Positions 25,777 to 34,864 of a stretch of 64,000 nt of DNA are shown here, in pieces. Position 1 is the first letter of the stretch. Every line of letters begins with the position of its first letter. The DNA is from CAWAND01 sp963807065 (lineage in GTDB: Bacteria > Chloroflexota > Anaerolineae > Anaerolineales > E44-bin32): positions 930,001-994,000 of the forward strand of contig CAWDZQ010000004.1 in NCBI GenBank assembly GCA_963807065.1, read 5' to 3'. Below the pieces are notes generated by a model that worked only from the letters and a program-made list of their open reading frames with translations, had not been told where the DNA came from and made no database searches. The translations under genes and the position numbers were made by a program.

Positions 25777-26400
25777 ATGGGGGCCGAAGAGGACGTGAAG
25801 CCGCCACCTGATCTGCTCCGAAGATGGACGCCGGAGGCGCCCAATCACCGAGCTCTGGTCCTGGGGGCCGGCGAAGGCGACGAGGCCTGTTGGCTGGCGT
25901 CCCAAGGTTTCCGGGTCGAGGCCGTCGAAAAGGACCCTGCTCGCAGTGCTGCCCTGTTCGAAACCTGCGCCGGGACGACCGTCACCGTGCGGCAGGCTGA
26001 CATCGAGCGCTTCGAGATCTCTCCTGGCGGGTTTGGGTTGATCGTGGCCCTGGCCGTCTTGCACTTCGTTCCACCGCAGGTGTTGCCCCAAGTGGCGGCG
26101 CGAATCACCGGCGGGCTGGTGCCCGGCGGCCTCCTGCTGGCCCAGGTGTTGACGAGCGAAGACCCGTCGGCCCAGGCGCGCCGAGCGCGGGGGGATGAGG
26201 AGCCGCTTCCCCATACCTTCGTCTTGGACGGTGGTGAGAGTGTGATCCACTATTTCGCCCGTGGTCAACTGCTGGCCGCATTCTCGACCCTGCGTCGGGA
26301 GGAGCATGAGTTCTACCGCTTCGTCGCTGCCGGCCGCCCCGAGGGGTTCGGCGCCGGCGAAATTCTCGTTGGGCGCCGACCAGCCGAGGACGACATCTGA
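25777..26400 (+). CDS. Class I SAM-dependent methyltransferase
   Basis: 207 residues. The SAM-binding motif I is ALVLGAGEGDEACWLASQGF, followed by VEAVEKDPA (motif II acidic residue) and LIVALAVLHFVPPQVLPQVA. The layout resembles TehB/UbiE-like small-molecule methyltransferases. The substrate is unknown. The 209-base gap upstream holds a GC-rich hairpin (25610-25630) without a T-run. Confidence 0.85.
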   Translation: MGAEEDVKPPPDLLRRWTPEAPNHRALVLGAGEGDEACWLASQGFRVEAVEKDPARSAALFETCAGTTVTVRQADIERFEISPGGFGLIVALAVLHFVPPQVLPQVAARITGGLVPGGLLLAQVLTSEDPSAQARRARGDEEPLPHTFVLDGGESVIHYFARGQLLAAFSTLRREEHEFYRFVAAGRPEGFGAGEILVGRRPAEDDI

Positions 26401-26502
26401 CCGGACGCATAAGGTGTTTCCCGCGGCGGGTTTCCAGCCGAGGGTGGGTGGGCCTTTGCCCCGGCGCCGGGTGGCGCGTGCCTGTTGTACAATGGTCGGG
26501 TT

Positions 26503-27525
26503 ATGGCAGAAGTAGAGATACAAGTTCTGGTGACCGTACCCTTTCCGGATCCGCTTGTTGAGCGGTTGCGGGCGGTGTCGCCGCGCTTGCAGATCAAGGC
26601 CATTCCCGGCCGCTCAGCGGAGGAACTCCCGGCCGACGCTCTGCAATCGGCCGAAGTCCTGTACACGGCTCAGATGCTACCCGAGCCGGAGCAGGTGCCC
26701 GAGCTGCGTTGGATCCAATTCCACTTCGCCGGCATCGACCACGTGGCGGAGCATCCGCTATTGAATACCCCGGATATCGTGGTCACCACCTTGAGCGGCG
26801 CTTCGGCGACGCAAATGGCGGAATTCGCCTTGATGGGCGTGCTGACCCTCGGCAGAAGGACGCTGCAGATGGTGGCCGACCAACGCGAGAAGACTTGGGC
26901 AGAGCAACGCTTTGATCGGTTCCTGCCCACGCTGGTGCGGGGGAGCACGATCGGCATCGTAGGCTATGGGAGCATTGGCCGTGAGGTGGCGCGCCTCGGA
27001 CGGGGCCTGGGCGCCAAGATCTTGGCGACAAAGCGAGATCTGATGTCTCTTACGGACGTTGACTACCGCCGGGAGGGCGTTGGCGATCCAGACGGCGAGT
27101 TGGCCGATCGGCTTTATCCGCCGGAAGCGACGGGATCCATGCTGGGCGAATGCGACTTCGCCGTGATTACCGTGCCTCTGACCCCACTGACGCGGGGTTT
27201 GATCAATGCCAAGACGTTCAAGCGGATGAAGCCCACCGCTGGGCTGGTGGACATCTCACGCGGCGGCGTGGTGGATCATGGCGCTCTGGTCGAGGCCCTG
27301 AACGAAGGGCAGATCGCTGGAGCGGTGCTGGATGTCTATCCGGTCGAACCACTGCCTGAAACCAGTCCTTTGTGGACCATGCCCAACGTCCTCGTGTCTC
27401 CCCACATTGCCGGCTCCTCACCGGACTACTACGAGCAGGCCGCTGAGCTATTCGGTGAAAACCTGCGCCGCTATCTGGCCGAGCAGCCCTTGCTCAACAT
27501 TTATCAACCCGAGCGCGGTTACTGA
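26503..27525 (+). CDS. D-2-hydroxyacid dehydrogenase
   Basis: 340 residues. The NAD(H) motif GIVGYGSIGREVARLGRGLG, the catalytic Arg stretch VDISRGGVVDHGALVEAL, the Glu region, and the His in LVSPHIAGSSPDYYEQA are all present, so an active reductase of 2-keto acids (glyoxylate, hydroxypyruvate or similar) is expected. The ATG at 26503 has TACAAT nine bases upstream and no ribosome site. The HAD gene follows 20 bases later. Confidence 0.9.
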   Translation: MAEVEIQVLVTVPFPDPLVERLRAVSPRLQIKAIPGRSAEELPADALQSAEVLYTAQMLPEPEQVPELRWIQFHFAGIDHVAEHPLLNTPDIVVTTLSGASATQMAEFALMGVLTLGRRTLQMVADQREKTWAEQRFDRFLPTLVRGSTIGIVGYGSIGREVARLGRGLGAKILATKRDLMSLTDVDYRREGVGDPDGELADRLYPPEATGSMLGECDFAVITVPLTPLTRGLINAKTFKRMKPTAGLVDISRGGVVDHGALVEALNEGQIAGAVLDVYPVEPLPETSPLWTMPNVLVSPHIAGSSPDYYEQAAELFGENLRRYLAEQPLLNIYQPERGY

Positions 27526-27544
27526 TCCTCGAGAGAGACGCTGC

Positions 27545-28300
27545 ATGATCCAAGGTGTGATCTTCGATCTGGGTGAAACCCTGGTCCATTTCGAGGGCCA
27601 ATGGCCCGAGACGATCGAAGCCAGCCAACACGCCTTGACGCAGGTGCTGACGCGGGAAGGCATTGAGTTGGATAGTGAGGCATTTCAAAAGGTCTGGCAT
27701 GCCGAGATGCAGGCCGCCTACCAGGCACACGACGAAGACGAGACCGAAAGGCCCACCCGGGAGCTCCTGGGAAGTGTGCTCGGCCGCTTCGGTCATGCGG
27801 ATGTGGCTGAGCAAGTGATCGACCGCTGCCTGGAGGCGATGTATGCCGCCAGTGAAGCGCATTGGGTACCGGTGCCCCAGGCCAGGGATGTGCTGGATGC
27901 GCTGAGCGCTGACTACCGCCTGGGCATGATTTCCAATGCCGGGGACGCCGCCAACGTCGGGAGGCTGATCGACAAAGGCGGCTTTCGGCCCTACTTCGAC
28001 CCCATCTTGATTTCGGCGGAGCTCCGCATACGGAAACCCAGCCCCAAGCCGTTTGAGATGGTGCTTCGCGACTGGGATTTCCCGCCGCACGCCGTGGTGA
28101 TGGTCGGCGACACCCTCGGGGCCGACGTGCTGGGTGCGCAGCGTGCAGGGTTGCACCATATCTGGTTGTCTGACCAGGCCGATCGGCCAGACAATCTGGA
28201 ACGCGCCGGGCGCATTCAGCCTGAGCTGACGGCCAAATCGCTGACCGATGTGCCAGACCTGGTTCGAAGTCTGGACAAGGCCGCCGGCGCGGCCCCCTGA
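27545..28300 (+). CDS. HAD-superfamily hydrolase
   Basis: 251 residues from the ATG at 27545. Motif I FDLGETLVHF has Gly in place of the usual second-turn Asp (DxDxT becomes DLGET), as in several Chloroflexota HAD proteins. Motif II is MISNAGDAAN, motif III RKPSPKPF, and motif IV MVGDTLGADVLGAQ. A phosphatase of the pyrophosphatase PpaX/phosphoglycolate type is likely. It is probably co-transcribed with the dehydrogenase. Confidence 0.86.
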   Translation: MIQGVIFDLGETLVHFEGQWPETIEASQHALTQVLTREGIELDSEAFQKVWHAEMQAAYQAHDEDETERPTRELLGSVLGRFGHADVAEQVIDRCLEAMYAASEAHWVPVPQARDVLDALSADYRLGMISNAGDAANVGRLIDKGGFRPYFDPILISAELRIRKPSPKPFEMVLRDWDFPPHAVVMVGDTLGADVLGAQRAGLHHIWLSDQADRPDNLERAGRIQPELTAKSLTDVPDLVRSLDKAAGAAP

Positions 28301-28311
28301 TCGGCTTTCGG

Positions 28312-28340
28312 TTGACAAGCCGGCGTTGGATCATTATGAT
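28312..28340 (+). promoter_or_regulatory. Promoter of the pheST T-box transcript
   Basis: TTGACA at 28312-28317, a 17-base spacer and TATGAT at 28335-28340. The predicted start is near 28347. Confidence 0.8.
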
Positions 28341-28346
28341 GTGCGC

Positions 28347-28637
28347 AATAGAATACATCAGCTGAGACGAAGGAAAGTAGGCGGGAGGATTCCGCCAGGG
28401 AGGTCGGGGCGCGACTGGAACCCCGGCCCGGACTAACCCCGTCGAAGTTCCCTTCTGAGCTGCCCAAGTGAACGCCCGACATGTCCGCCGGGCTTGTAGT
28501 TTGGGCCGGAGCCTCACCGTTAGACCAGGGGCCTCGATCGCCGCCGACGGCCGTCGAGAGTGAGTGGGCCAGGCATGGCCAACGAGGGTGGTACCGCGGG
28601 AGATGTCTCTCGTCCCTTATCGGGCGGGAGATTTTTT
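28347..28637 (+). promoter_or_regulatory. T-box leader controlling pheST
   Basis: The conserved T-box core AGGGTGGTACCGCG is at 28585-28598; its TGGT bulge would pair with an ACCA tRNA end, which suits tRNA-Phe (discriminator A). In stem I an AGTA loop-E element near 28375 lies opposite a TTC triplet at 28448-28450, a Phe codon, as the likely specifier, with flanking GAAGG/CCTTC and CAGCT/AGCTG pairs. A terminator (28606-28637) made from TCTCTCGTCCC and GGGCGGGAGA with six T ends the leader. Uncharged tRNA-Phe should permit read-through into pheS. Confidence 0.93.
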
Positions 28638-28681
28638 GTTGATTGGAAGCGCACGATCAGTGCCGAGGAGATGTAGGCGTG

Positions 28682-29707
28682 ATGCTCAAACAACTGGACG
28701 ATATTCTGGCGGCGGCGTTGAAGGCTCTGGAAGCCGCCGATGACGAAGACCAGCTGCTTGCATGGCGGCAGACGTATCTGAGCCGTTCGGCCGAGCTGAG
28801 CGGGATTGTGACTTCCATCCCCGATCTGCCCCCGGATGAGCGACCCCAGGTAGGGCGGCGGGCGAACCAGGTCAAGGCGCAACTGGAGGCGGAATGGGCG
28901 CGCCAGCAGGCGGCCCTGCAAGCCCGGGCCCTTGACCAGAAGCTCCGTCAGGAGGCGCTTGACGTCACCCTGCCCGGTAAGCCGATCTCGCGCGGCCGCC
29001 TCCATCCGACGACCCAAAATCTGCGCATGATCCTCGACGCCTGGTCAGAGATGGGATTCCAGATTTACACCTCGCGCGAGGTCGAGACCGAGGACAACAA
29101 CTTCGAACTGCTGAATATCCCGGCGCATCACCCGGCCAGGGACATGTGGGACACGTTCTACACCACCACCCCGGGTATCCTGCTGCGGACCCATACCTCC
29201 CCCGGCCAAATCCGGATCATGCGAGAACGCAACCCAGAGCCCATTCGGGTGGTGCTCCCCGGCATGTGTTATCGCTACGAGCAAATCACCACCCGATCCG
29301 AGGTCCAATTCAACCAGATCGAGGGCCTGGCGGTCGGGAAGCAGATCACGATGGCGGATCTGAAGGGCACCCTGAACGGCTTTGCCCGCCACATGTTCGG
29401 GGAAGAAGTCAAGACCCGTTTCCGCGCCTCCCACTTCCCTTTCACCGAGCCCTCGGGTGAGTTCGATATCGAATGCTTCGTGTGCTTGGGCGAGGGGTGC
29501 TCGGTGTGCAAGCACACCGGGTGGCTGGAGATCTTGGGCTGCGGTATGGTCCACCCGACCGTGCTCGTCAACGGGGGTTACGACCCCGAGATCTACTCTG
29601 GGTTCGCCTTCGGGATGGGGCCGGAGCGGATCAAGATGTTGATGCATCGTCTGGATGACATTCGAGTTTTCTGGACCAACGACATGCGCTTTCTCGAGCA
29701 GTTCTAG
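28682..29707 (+). CDS. pheS: Phenylalanyl-tRNA synthetase alpha subunit
   Basis: 341 residues, the usual length. An N-terminal coiled coil (tRNA binding) precedes the class II catalytic core, with motif 2 GMCYRYEQITTRSEVQFNQI and motif 3 GFAFGMGPERIKML; the stretch FTEPSGEFDIECFVCLGEGC is typical. The start is the ATG at 28682, with GGAGA upstream; a GTG three bases earlier is possible. It forms an alpha2-beta2 enzyme with PheT. Confidence 0.95.
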   Translation: MLKQLDDILAAALKALEAADDEDQLLAWRQTYLSRSAELSGIVTSIPDLPPDERPQVGRRANQVKAQLEAEWARQQAALQARALDQKLRQEALDVTLPGKPISRGRLHPTTQNLRMILDAWSEMGFQIYTSREVETEDNNFELLNIPAHHPARDMWDTFYTTTPGILLRTHTSPGQIRIMRERNPEPIRVVLPGMCYRYEQITTRSEVQFNQIEGLAVGKQITMADLKGTLNGFARHMFGEEVKTRFRASHFPFTEPSGEFDIECFVCLGEGCSVCKHTGWLEILGCGMVHPTVLVNGGYDPEIYSGFAFGMGPERIKMLMHRLDDIRVFWTNDMRFLEQF

Positions 29708-29748
29708 AAAACCGGCAGGCGAGTGAAAAGCAAGGAGCGATTGACAGG

Positions 29749-32307
29749 ATGAAGGTGCCACTTTCTTGGGTGATGGATTTCGTGCAGGTTGACGTTCTGC
29801 CTCACGTCCTGGCCGACAGGCTGACGCTGGCCGGGTTGGAGGTGACGGAAATCCGCTATGTCGGGAGACCGATGCCGGATGCCAGCCAGTTTTCCGCAGG
29901 CGGCGGTGAGCGGCGCCAGACGAAAATCACCGGTCTTGCCTGGGATCCGGAGCGAATCGTCGTCGGTGAGATACGGGAGGTGATGCCCCACCCCAACGCC
30001 GACCGGCTGGTGCTCTGCCGGTTGTTCGACGGACAACAGGAGCACACCGTCCTGACCGGCGCCCCCAATCTGTTCTATCTCAAGGGGACGGGCCCACTGA
30101 GCGCGCCGCTCAAGGTGGCCTACGCAAAGGAAGGCGCCGAGTTGTACGACGGGCATCGACCAGGCTGGGAAATCGTCCGCTTGCAGAAGGCCAAGATCCG
30201 AGGCGTTGAGTCGTCATCCATGGTCTGCTCGGAGAAGGAGCTTGGCATTTCAGAAGACCATGAAGGCATCATCGTGCTGGACGACGATGCGCCGATCGGT
30301 GGGCCATTATCCGAGATCATGGGCGATGTCGTCTTCGACATTGACATCACTCCCAACATCGCCCGCGATGCCAATATGCTGGGCGTAGCACGTGAAGTGG
30401 CGGCGATTTTCAATGTCCCGTTGACACCGCCGGATTACGATGTGGATTGGAACGGGCCAGCCATCGAGGGCCGGGTCAGCATCGAGATCGAAGTCCCCGA
30501 GCTCAACCCACGCTTCGTCGCCGGCCTGATCGAAGGAGTGAAGATCGAGCCCAGCCCGTATTGGATCCAACGCCGGCTTAAGCTGGCCGGGATGCGGCCG
30601 GTTAACAACATCGTGGATTGTACCAACTACGTCATGCTCGAAGTCGGCCAGCCGCTGCACGCATTCGACTATGATGTGCTGGTCAAACGTGCCGGCGGAG
30701 GCGAACCGACCATCATCACGCGCCTGGCCAAAGAGAACGAGAAGCTAACCACCTTGGACGACGTGGAGCGTGTGTTGGACGACTTCACCGTGCTGGTGGC
30801 TGATTCAGCCGGCGCACTCTCCATCGCCGGCGTGATGGGTGGGTTGGAGTCAGAAGTCGGCGCAGAAACGGTGAATGTGCTCCTCGAGGGCGCGGCCTGG
30901 AATTTGATCACCATTCGGCGCACGCTCGCCAGCCAGAAGCTGTCCTCTGAAGCGGCCTACCGTTTCTCGCGCGGTGTCCATCCAGCGATGGCCGAGCGCG
31001 GCGTGCGGCGGGGACTGGCCCTGATGCATAGGCTGGCGGGGGGGCAGGTGGCCGAAGGTTTGGTAGATCATTACCCGCTGCCCCCGGTGCCGTCGCGCAT
31101 TCAAACCTCCCCGGCGGACGTCTCGCGTTGGCTCGGGATCGAGCTTGATGTCGAAGAGATGGCCGAGATTCTGAGCCGCCTTGGATTTGGTGTGGAGCCA
31201 CTCGAAGGCGGCGCGCTCGCCGTCCAAAGCCCCGATCATCGCCTGGACATCGGCCAGGGTGTTATCGGCCGGGCGGATCTGATGGAAGAGATCGCCCGGA
31301 TCTATGGCTATGATCGCCTGCCGGAGACCTTGCTCGAGGATCCGCTGCCGCCGCAGAGGCGCAACGCCGAGTCGGAGTGGGTGGAGCGGATCAGGGATTT
31401 GCTGGTCGATATGGGGCTCCAGGAAGTGGTCACCTACCGGCTCACCACGCCGGAGGCTGAGGAGAGGCTCGATCCGGGGGGTGCGGTCAGTAAAGAACCC
31501 TATGTCCGATTGGCCAACCCACTGACATCCGACATGACCGTAATGCGGCGGAGCTTGCTTGCAAGCGTGCTGCAGGTGCTCGAGCGCAATCGCAATCTCC
31601 GCCAACGGCTGGCCGTGTTTGAGATCGCTCCCGTCTACCTGCCTGCCCAAGGACAGCCGCTCCCGGAGGAGCCGTTGAAGCTGGTGGCTGCGCTCACGGG
31701 GATATCCGCCGCCCCGGATTGGCGAGGCAGTGGACCGCCACCCGAGATGGACTTCTTCTACCTGAAGGGGGTGTTGGACACACTTGTGGAGGCTCTGCAC
31801 CTGGAAGGGATCAGCTACGCCCCGGCCGACCACCTCAGCTTCCATCCCGGAAAGTGTGCCGAAATCCGCTGGCAGGGCACCTGCCTGGGCTGGCTGGGGG
31901 AGCTGCATCCCTTGGTGGCAGAAGCCTACGGCCTTGGGGACCATCCAGTGGTGGTAGTCGACCTGGACATCCAGGCGATTCTTCCCTCCATCCCGGAACG
32001 CTTCAGTGTGGTCCCCGCGCCAGCCTATCCGCCGGTGTTGGAGGATTTGGCGTTGGTCGTCGATGAAGGCGTGCCGGCGGCCAAGGTCGAAGCGGCGATC
32101 CGCAGATGTGGCGGCGGACTGGTGGTGGGCGTGAGGCTGTTCGATGTTTACCAGGGGGACCAGATCGACCCGGGCAAACGGAGCCTGGCCTACTCGGTGG
32201 TTTATCAATCACCAGATCGCACGTTGACGGACGAGGAGGTCACGCGGGTCCGAAAGAAGATTGTGGAGGGGTTGGAAAGCGAGCTGGGGGCGGTGCTGCG
32301 CAGCTAG
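29749..32307 (+). CDS. pheT: Phenylalanyl-tRNA synthetase beta subunit
   Basis: 852 residues. The N-terminal tRNA-binding OB domain (VGEIREVMPHPNADRLVLCR) is followed by the B3/4 editing domain, the B5 domain, the catalytic-like core (EEIARIYGYDRLPETL) and a C-terminal ferredoxin-fold anticodon-binding domain (VFDVYQGDQIDPGKRSL appears here as LFDVYQGDQIDPGKRSL). AAGGAG precedes the ATG. It lies 41 bases after pheS under the same T-box. Confidence 0.95.
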   Translation: MKVPLSWVMDFVQVDVLPHVLADRLTLAGLEVTEIRYVGRPMPDASQFSAGGGERRQTKITGLAWDPERIVVGEIREVMPHPNADRLVLCRLFDGQQEHTVLTGAPNLFYLKGTGPLSAPLKVAYAKEGAELYDGHRPGWEIVRLQKAKIRGVESSSMVCSEKELGISEDHEGIIVLDDDAPIGGPLSEIMGDVVFDIDITPNIARDANMLGVAREVAAIFNVPLTPPDYDVDWNGPAIEGRVSIEIEVPELNPRFVAGLIEGVKIEPSPYWIQRRLKLAGMRPVNNIVDCTNYVMLEVGQPLHAFDYDVLVKRAGGGEPTIITRLAKENEKLTTLDDVERVLDDFTVLVADSAGALSIAGVMGGLESEVGAETVNVLLEGAAWNLITIRRTLASQKLSSEAAYRFSRGVHPAMAERGVRRGLALMHRLAGGQVAEGLVDHYPLPPVPSRIQTSPADVSRWLGIELDVEEMAEILSRLGFGVEPLEGGALAVQSPDHRLDIGQGVIGRADLMEEIARIYGYDRLPETLLEDPLPPQRRNAESEWVERIRDLLVDMGLQEVVTYRLTTPEAEERLDPGGAVSKEPYVRLANPLTSDMTVMRRSLLASVLQVLERNRNLRQRLAVFEIAPVYLPAQGQPLPEEPLKLVAALTGISAAPDWRGSGPPPEMDFFYLKGVLDTLVEALHLEGISYAPADHLSFHPGKCAEIRWQGTCLGWLGELHPLVAEAYGLGDHPVVVVDLDIQAILPSIPERFSVVPAPAYPPVLEDLALVVDEGVPAAKVEAAIRRCGGGLVVGVRLFDVYQGDQIDPGKRSLAYSVVYQSPDRTLTDEEVTRVRKKIVEGLESELGAVLRS

Positions 32308-32313
32308 GCCGGC

Positions 32314-32925
32314 CTAACCCTCCGGCTCAGTGAGCCGTTCTGCTCGCCGGATGGCTGCCACGGCGAGCCGGGCGACAACCATAAGATGGTTGCCGTCGCT
32401 GCTGGAAAAATCGCGGTCGTAAGTCTTGTTGACGGCTTCGATGACCCCCACCAGCGTGTCGTCTTCCATGAGGGGCACGCAAGCGACTGACCGGGTTTGA
32501 AAATCGAAGGTCACATCAACCCTGGGCGAGAATCGGGGATCGGCCTGAACATCGCGTACCAAGGCGCTCTCCTTGTTGGTGGCCACCCAGCCGGCGATGC
32601 CTTCCGAAATCGGCATGCGGAACCCTGTGAGGCGATCGCGTGCCTGACCATGCACCACGGCAAATGCCAGTTCGTCCTTTTCAGGATCGGCCAGCAGCAG
32701 GGATCCGGCGCTGGCTCCCACGGCGCTCAGAGCGGACGCCAAAACGTCGTCGAGCAAAGCCAGCACGTCGCTGTCGGGCGTTATGTTCTGAATGAGGGAG
32801 TCGAGGGCGACCAAGGAGTCCATAGAAGATTGAAGGATGGTGACCTCGTCCTTTAGATCCTGATTTTCGTCCCGCAGGCGGTTGACCTCAGCCTGGAGAG
32901 CCCGGAGAGGGTTTCCCATGTCCAT
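32314..32925 (-). CDS. GAF-domain protein with N-terminal coiled coil
   Basis: 203 residues from the ATG at 32925, which has AGGAGG six bases upstream. Residues 5-35 are a heptad-like coiled coil (LRALQAEVNRLRDENQDLKD). The remainder is a GAF domain (AGSLLLADPEKDELAFAVVH, GIAGWVATNKESALV, RSVACVPLMEDDTLVGVIEA). No output domain is attached, so it may act as a dimeric sensor subunit for another protein. It is convergent with pheT. Confidence 0.85.
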   Translation of the reverse strand: MDMGNPLRALQAEVNRLRDENQDLKDEVTILQSSMDSLVALDSLIQNITPDSDVLALLDDVLASALSAVGASAGSLLLADPEKDELAFAVVHGQARDRLTGFRMPISEGIAGWVATNKESALVRDVQADPRFSPRVDVTFDFQTRSVACVPLMEDDTLVGVIEAVNKTYDRDFSSSDGNHLMVVARLAVAAIRRAERLTEPEG

Positions 32926-33046
32926 GGACGCCTCCTGATGTTGCGGCGATATTAGCATGAAATAACCTAACCGTAAAACACATGTTGTACAGAGGGGACG
33001 TCGATCAGCCGCAAAAGTATCCGGCGAACCGGAGGGCCAGCCACCG

Positions 33047-33482
33047 TTGAACATCTACTTCTCTTGTTCCTTGACCGGCGGTCGAGGGGATCAGGCCGTC
33101 TATGAGCGCCTGGTTGATTTCTTGCTCGAGTTCGGGCCATGTCGTGCCGACGGCACACCTGGCGCGATCAGATGTGATGAATCTGGAGCGGGTGGTCGTG
33201 CCAGAGGACATCTACCGCAGGGACATCGCCTGGATCGAGGCATGCGAGGCGGTGGTGGCCGAGGTGTCCACGCCCTCTCATGGGGTGGGCTACGAGATTG
33301 CCGTGGCGCTCGGCCTGCGGAAACCGGTGTTGTGTTGTTATCAGCAGAACGTGGTGGTCTCCAAGATGATCACCGGGAACCACTCCGACGGCCTGAAGGT
33401 AGAAGCTTATGTTGACGCCGATCACGCGGTGGCAATTGTGGAGAAGTTTCTGGTGGAGTTGAGTTCGGCCGGGCCGGGTTAA
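33047..33482 (+). CDS. Nucleoside 2-deoxyribosyltransferase-like protein, interrupted by a one-base frameshift
   Basis: The first part (MNIYFSCSLTGGRGDQAVYE, read from a TTG at 33047 with GGAGGG upstream) and the second part (HVVPTAHLARSDVMNLE, RRDIAWIEACEAVVAEVSTP, GYEIAVALGLRKPVLCC) together match the RCL/DNPH1-like branch of nucleoside 2-deoxyribosyltransferases. The two parts are in different frames; one extra base in GGGCC at 33134-33138 explains the break. The intact product would be about 145 residues. Sequencing error or a recent mutation are both possible. Confidence 0.75.
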
Positions 33483-33522
33483 CCGGCGGCCTGGGGCCGC
33501 ACGGCCACGGCCCCCGCGTACC

Positions 33523-33550
33523 TTGACGGTCAATCGATTTTCGGTATACT
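33523..33550 (+). promoter_or_regulatory. Promoter of candidate small RNA 1
   Basis: TTGACG at 33523-33528, a 16-base spacer and TATACT at 33545-33550. No coding frame follows; the predicted start is at the foot of the long hairpin at 33556. Confidence 0.65.
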
Positions 33551-33555
33551 TAACC

Positions 33556-33607
33556 GCACAGTCAGACGTCTGGGTGCCCCCCTCACCTAGATGTCTGCCT
33601 GTGCTTT
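33556..33607 (+). ncRNA. Candidate small RNA 1: long hairpin with C-rich loop
   Basis: The transcript from the promoter at 33523-33550 would begin with a hairpin of about 21 base pairs: GCACAG at 33556-33561 pairs with the 3' arm ending TGTGC at 33604, with one mismatch and two wobble pairs, and the apical loop is CCCCCCT at 33577-33583. Only TTT follows, so the end of the RNA is uncertain. A C-rich loop could pair with G-rich ribosome sites. It lies convergent to the PLP enzyme gene, whose stop is at 33626, so it might instead serve as part of a bidirectional terminator. Confidence 0.45.
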
Positions 33608-33625
33608 AAGGGCCCGAACTCACTT

Positions 33626-34864
33626 CTAACTCAGGTCCGCCAGCGCGTTCCCCAGCCTATCGATTTCAGCGTGAGTGTTGTAGTGCGCCAACCCGATGCG
33701 GATCAAGCCGCCATCGGCCTCGACACCCAGCCGGCGGGTGACCGCCAGAGCGTAGAAGTTACCGTCCCAAACGTAGATCCCGCGCGCCGCCAGCCTCTCG
33801 GCCGCCTGACGGGGTGCGACCCCCTGAACACGGATCGAAACGGTTGGAACACGGCGGTCGAGGTCGGCGGCTGCGGTCAGGCCGAAGACACGGACTTCGG
33901 GCAGCGAGGCCAGGGTGTCCAAGAGATGGGAGGTCAATTCCCTCTCATAGTCAACCACCAGCTCGAGGGCGCCAACCAGCGCCTGACGCGTGGGGGCGCC
34001 AGCGGCGACATTGGCCCCGTCCCCCCGCCCCACTGAGGCGATGTACTCCAGGGCGCCGAGCGTTCCCGCCAGCCCCTCGTGATTCTGGGTGCCGGTCTCG
34101 AACTTACCGGGCGGCTCGTCGGGAGCGGGGCGCACCTTGTAGGCGCGCAAGGACGTCAGGTGTTCGGTCTTTCCGTAGAGCGCGCCGATGTGGGGGCCGA
34201 AGAATTTGTAGGCGGAAGCCACCAGAAAATCGCAATCCAGATCCTGCACATCGATCACGCCGTGCGGGGCGAACTGCACGGCGTCCACATAGCACAGCGC
34301 GCCGGCCTCATGCGCCATACGAACGATGCGCCCGACGGGGTTGACTGTGCCCACGGCGTTTGAGGCGTAGCCCACCGCCACGAGTCGCGTTCGATCGGAC
34401 AACAAGTCGGCCAATTGGTCGAGATTGAGCGTGCAATCTTCCACGTCGAAATCCAGCCAGCGAAGGGTGCACCCCCTATCTTCGGCGGCCAGCATCCAGG
34501 GTGAGATGTTGGCGTCATGGTCCAAACGGGTAACGATGATCTCGTCCCCGGGTCCAAACTGAGCGGCCAGAGCACGGCTGATGGAGAAGGTCAGGGTCGT
34601 CATATTGGGGCCAAAGACGATCTCATCCGGACTGCGAGCGTTGAAGAGGTGGGCGACCGCACTATGAGCCTGCTCGAGCACGGCATCAGATTCGCGGCTG
34701 GTTTGGAAGGCGCCCCCGTGGTTGGCGTTGGTATGCAACAAGTATCTCGACATGCGGTCGACGACCCGCTGCGGCACCTGAGTGCCGCCCGGATTGTCGA
34801 AGAACACCGCGCCGCCTGCCAGCGCAGGGAACTGGGCTCGAAGTCGATCAGGGTCGAGGCGCAT
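33626..34864 (-). CDS. PLP-dependent aminotransferase class V, cysteine desulfurase-like (VC1184 type)
   Basis: 412 residues from the ATG at 34864, with GGAGA upstream. The class V fold is clear: FFDNPGGTQVPQRVVDRMSR at the start, ATRLDHDAN-like segment as VTRLDHDANISPWM, and the PLP lysine in VASAYKFFGPHIGALYG. The catalytic cysteine loop of true SufS/IscS enzymes is absent; the C-terminal part has no cysteine. It is therefore more likely a lyase or epimerase of the isopenicillin-epimerase-like group than a sulfur donor for Fe-S assembly. Confidence 0.85.
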   Translation of the reverse strand: MRLDPDRLRAQFPALAGGAVFFDNPGGTQVPQRVVDRMSRYLLHTNANHGGAFQTSRESDAVLEQAHSAVAHLFNARSPDEIVFGPNMTTLTFSISRALAAQFGPGDEIIVTRLDHDANISPWMLAAEDRGCTLRWLDFDVEDCTLNLDQLADLLSDRTRLVAVGYASNAVGTVNPVGRIVRMAHEAGALCYVDAVQFAPHGVIDVQDLDCDFLVASAYKFFGPHIGALYGKTEHLTSLRAYKVRPAPDEPPGKFETGTQNHEGLAGTLGALEYIASVGRGDGANVAAGAPTRQALVGALELVVDYERELTSHLLDTLASLPEVRVFGLTAAADLDRRVPTVSIRVQGVAPRQAAERLAARGIYVWDGNFYALAVTRRLGVEADGGLIRIGLAHYNTHAEIDRLGNALADLS

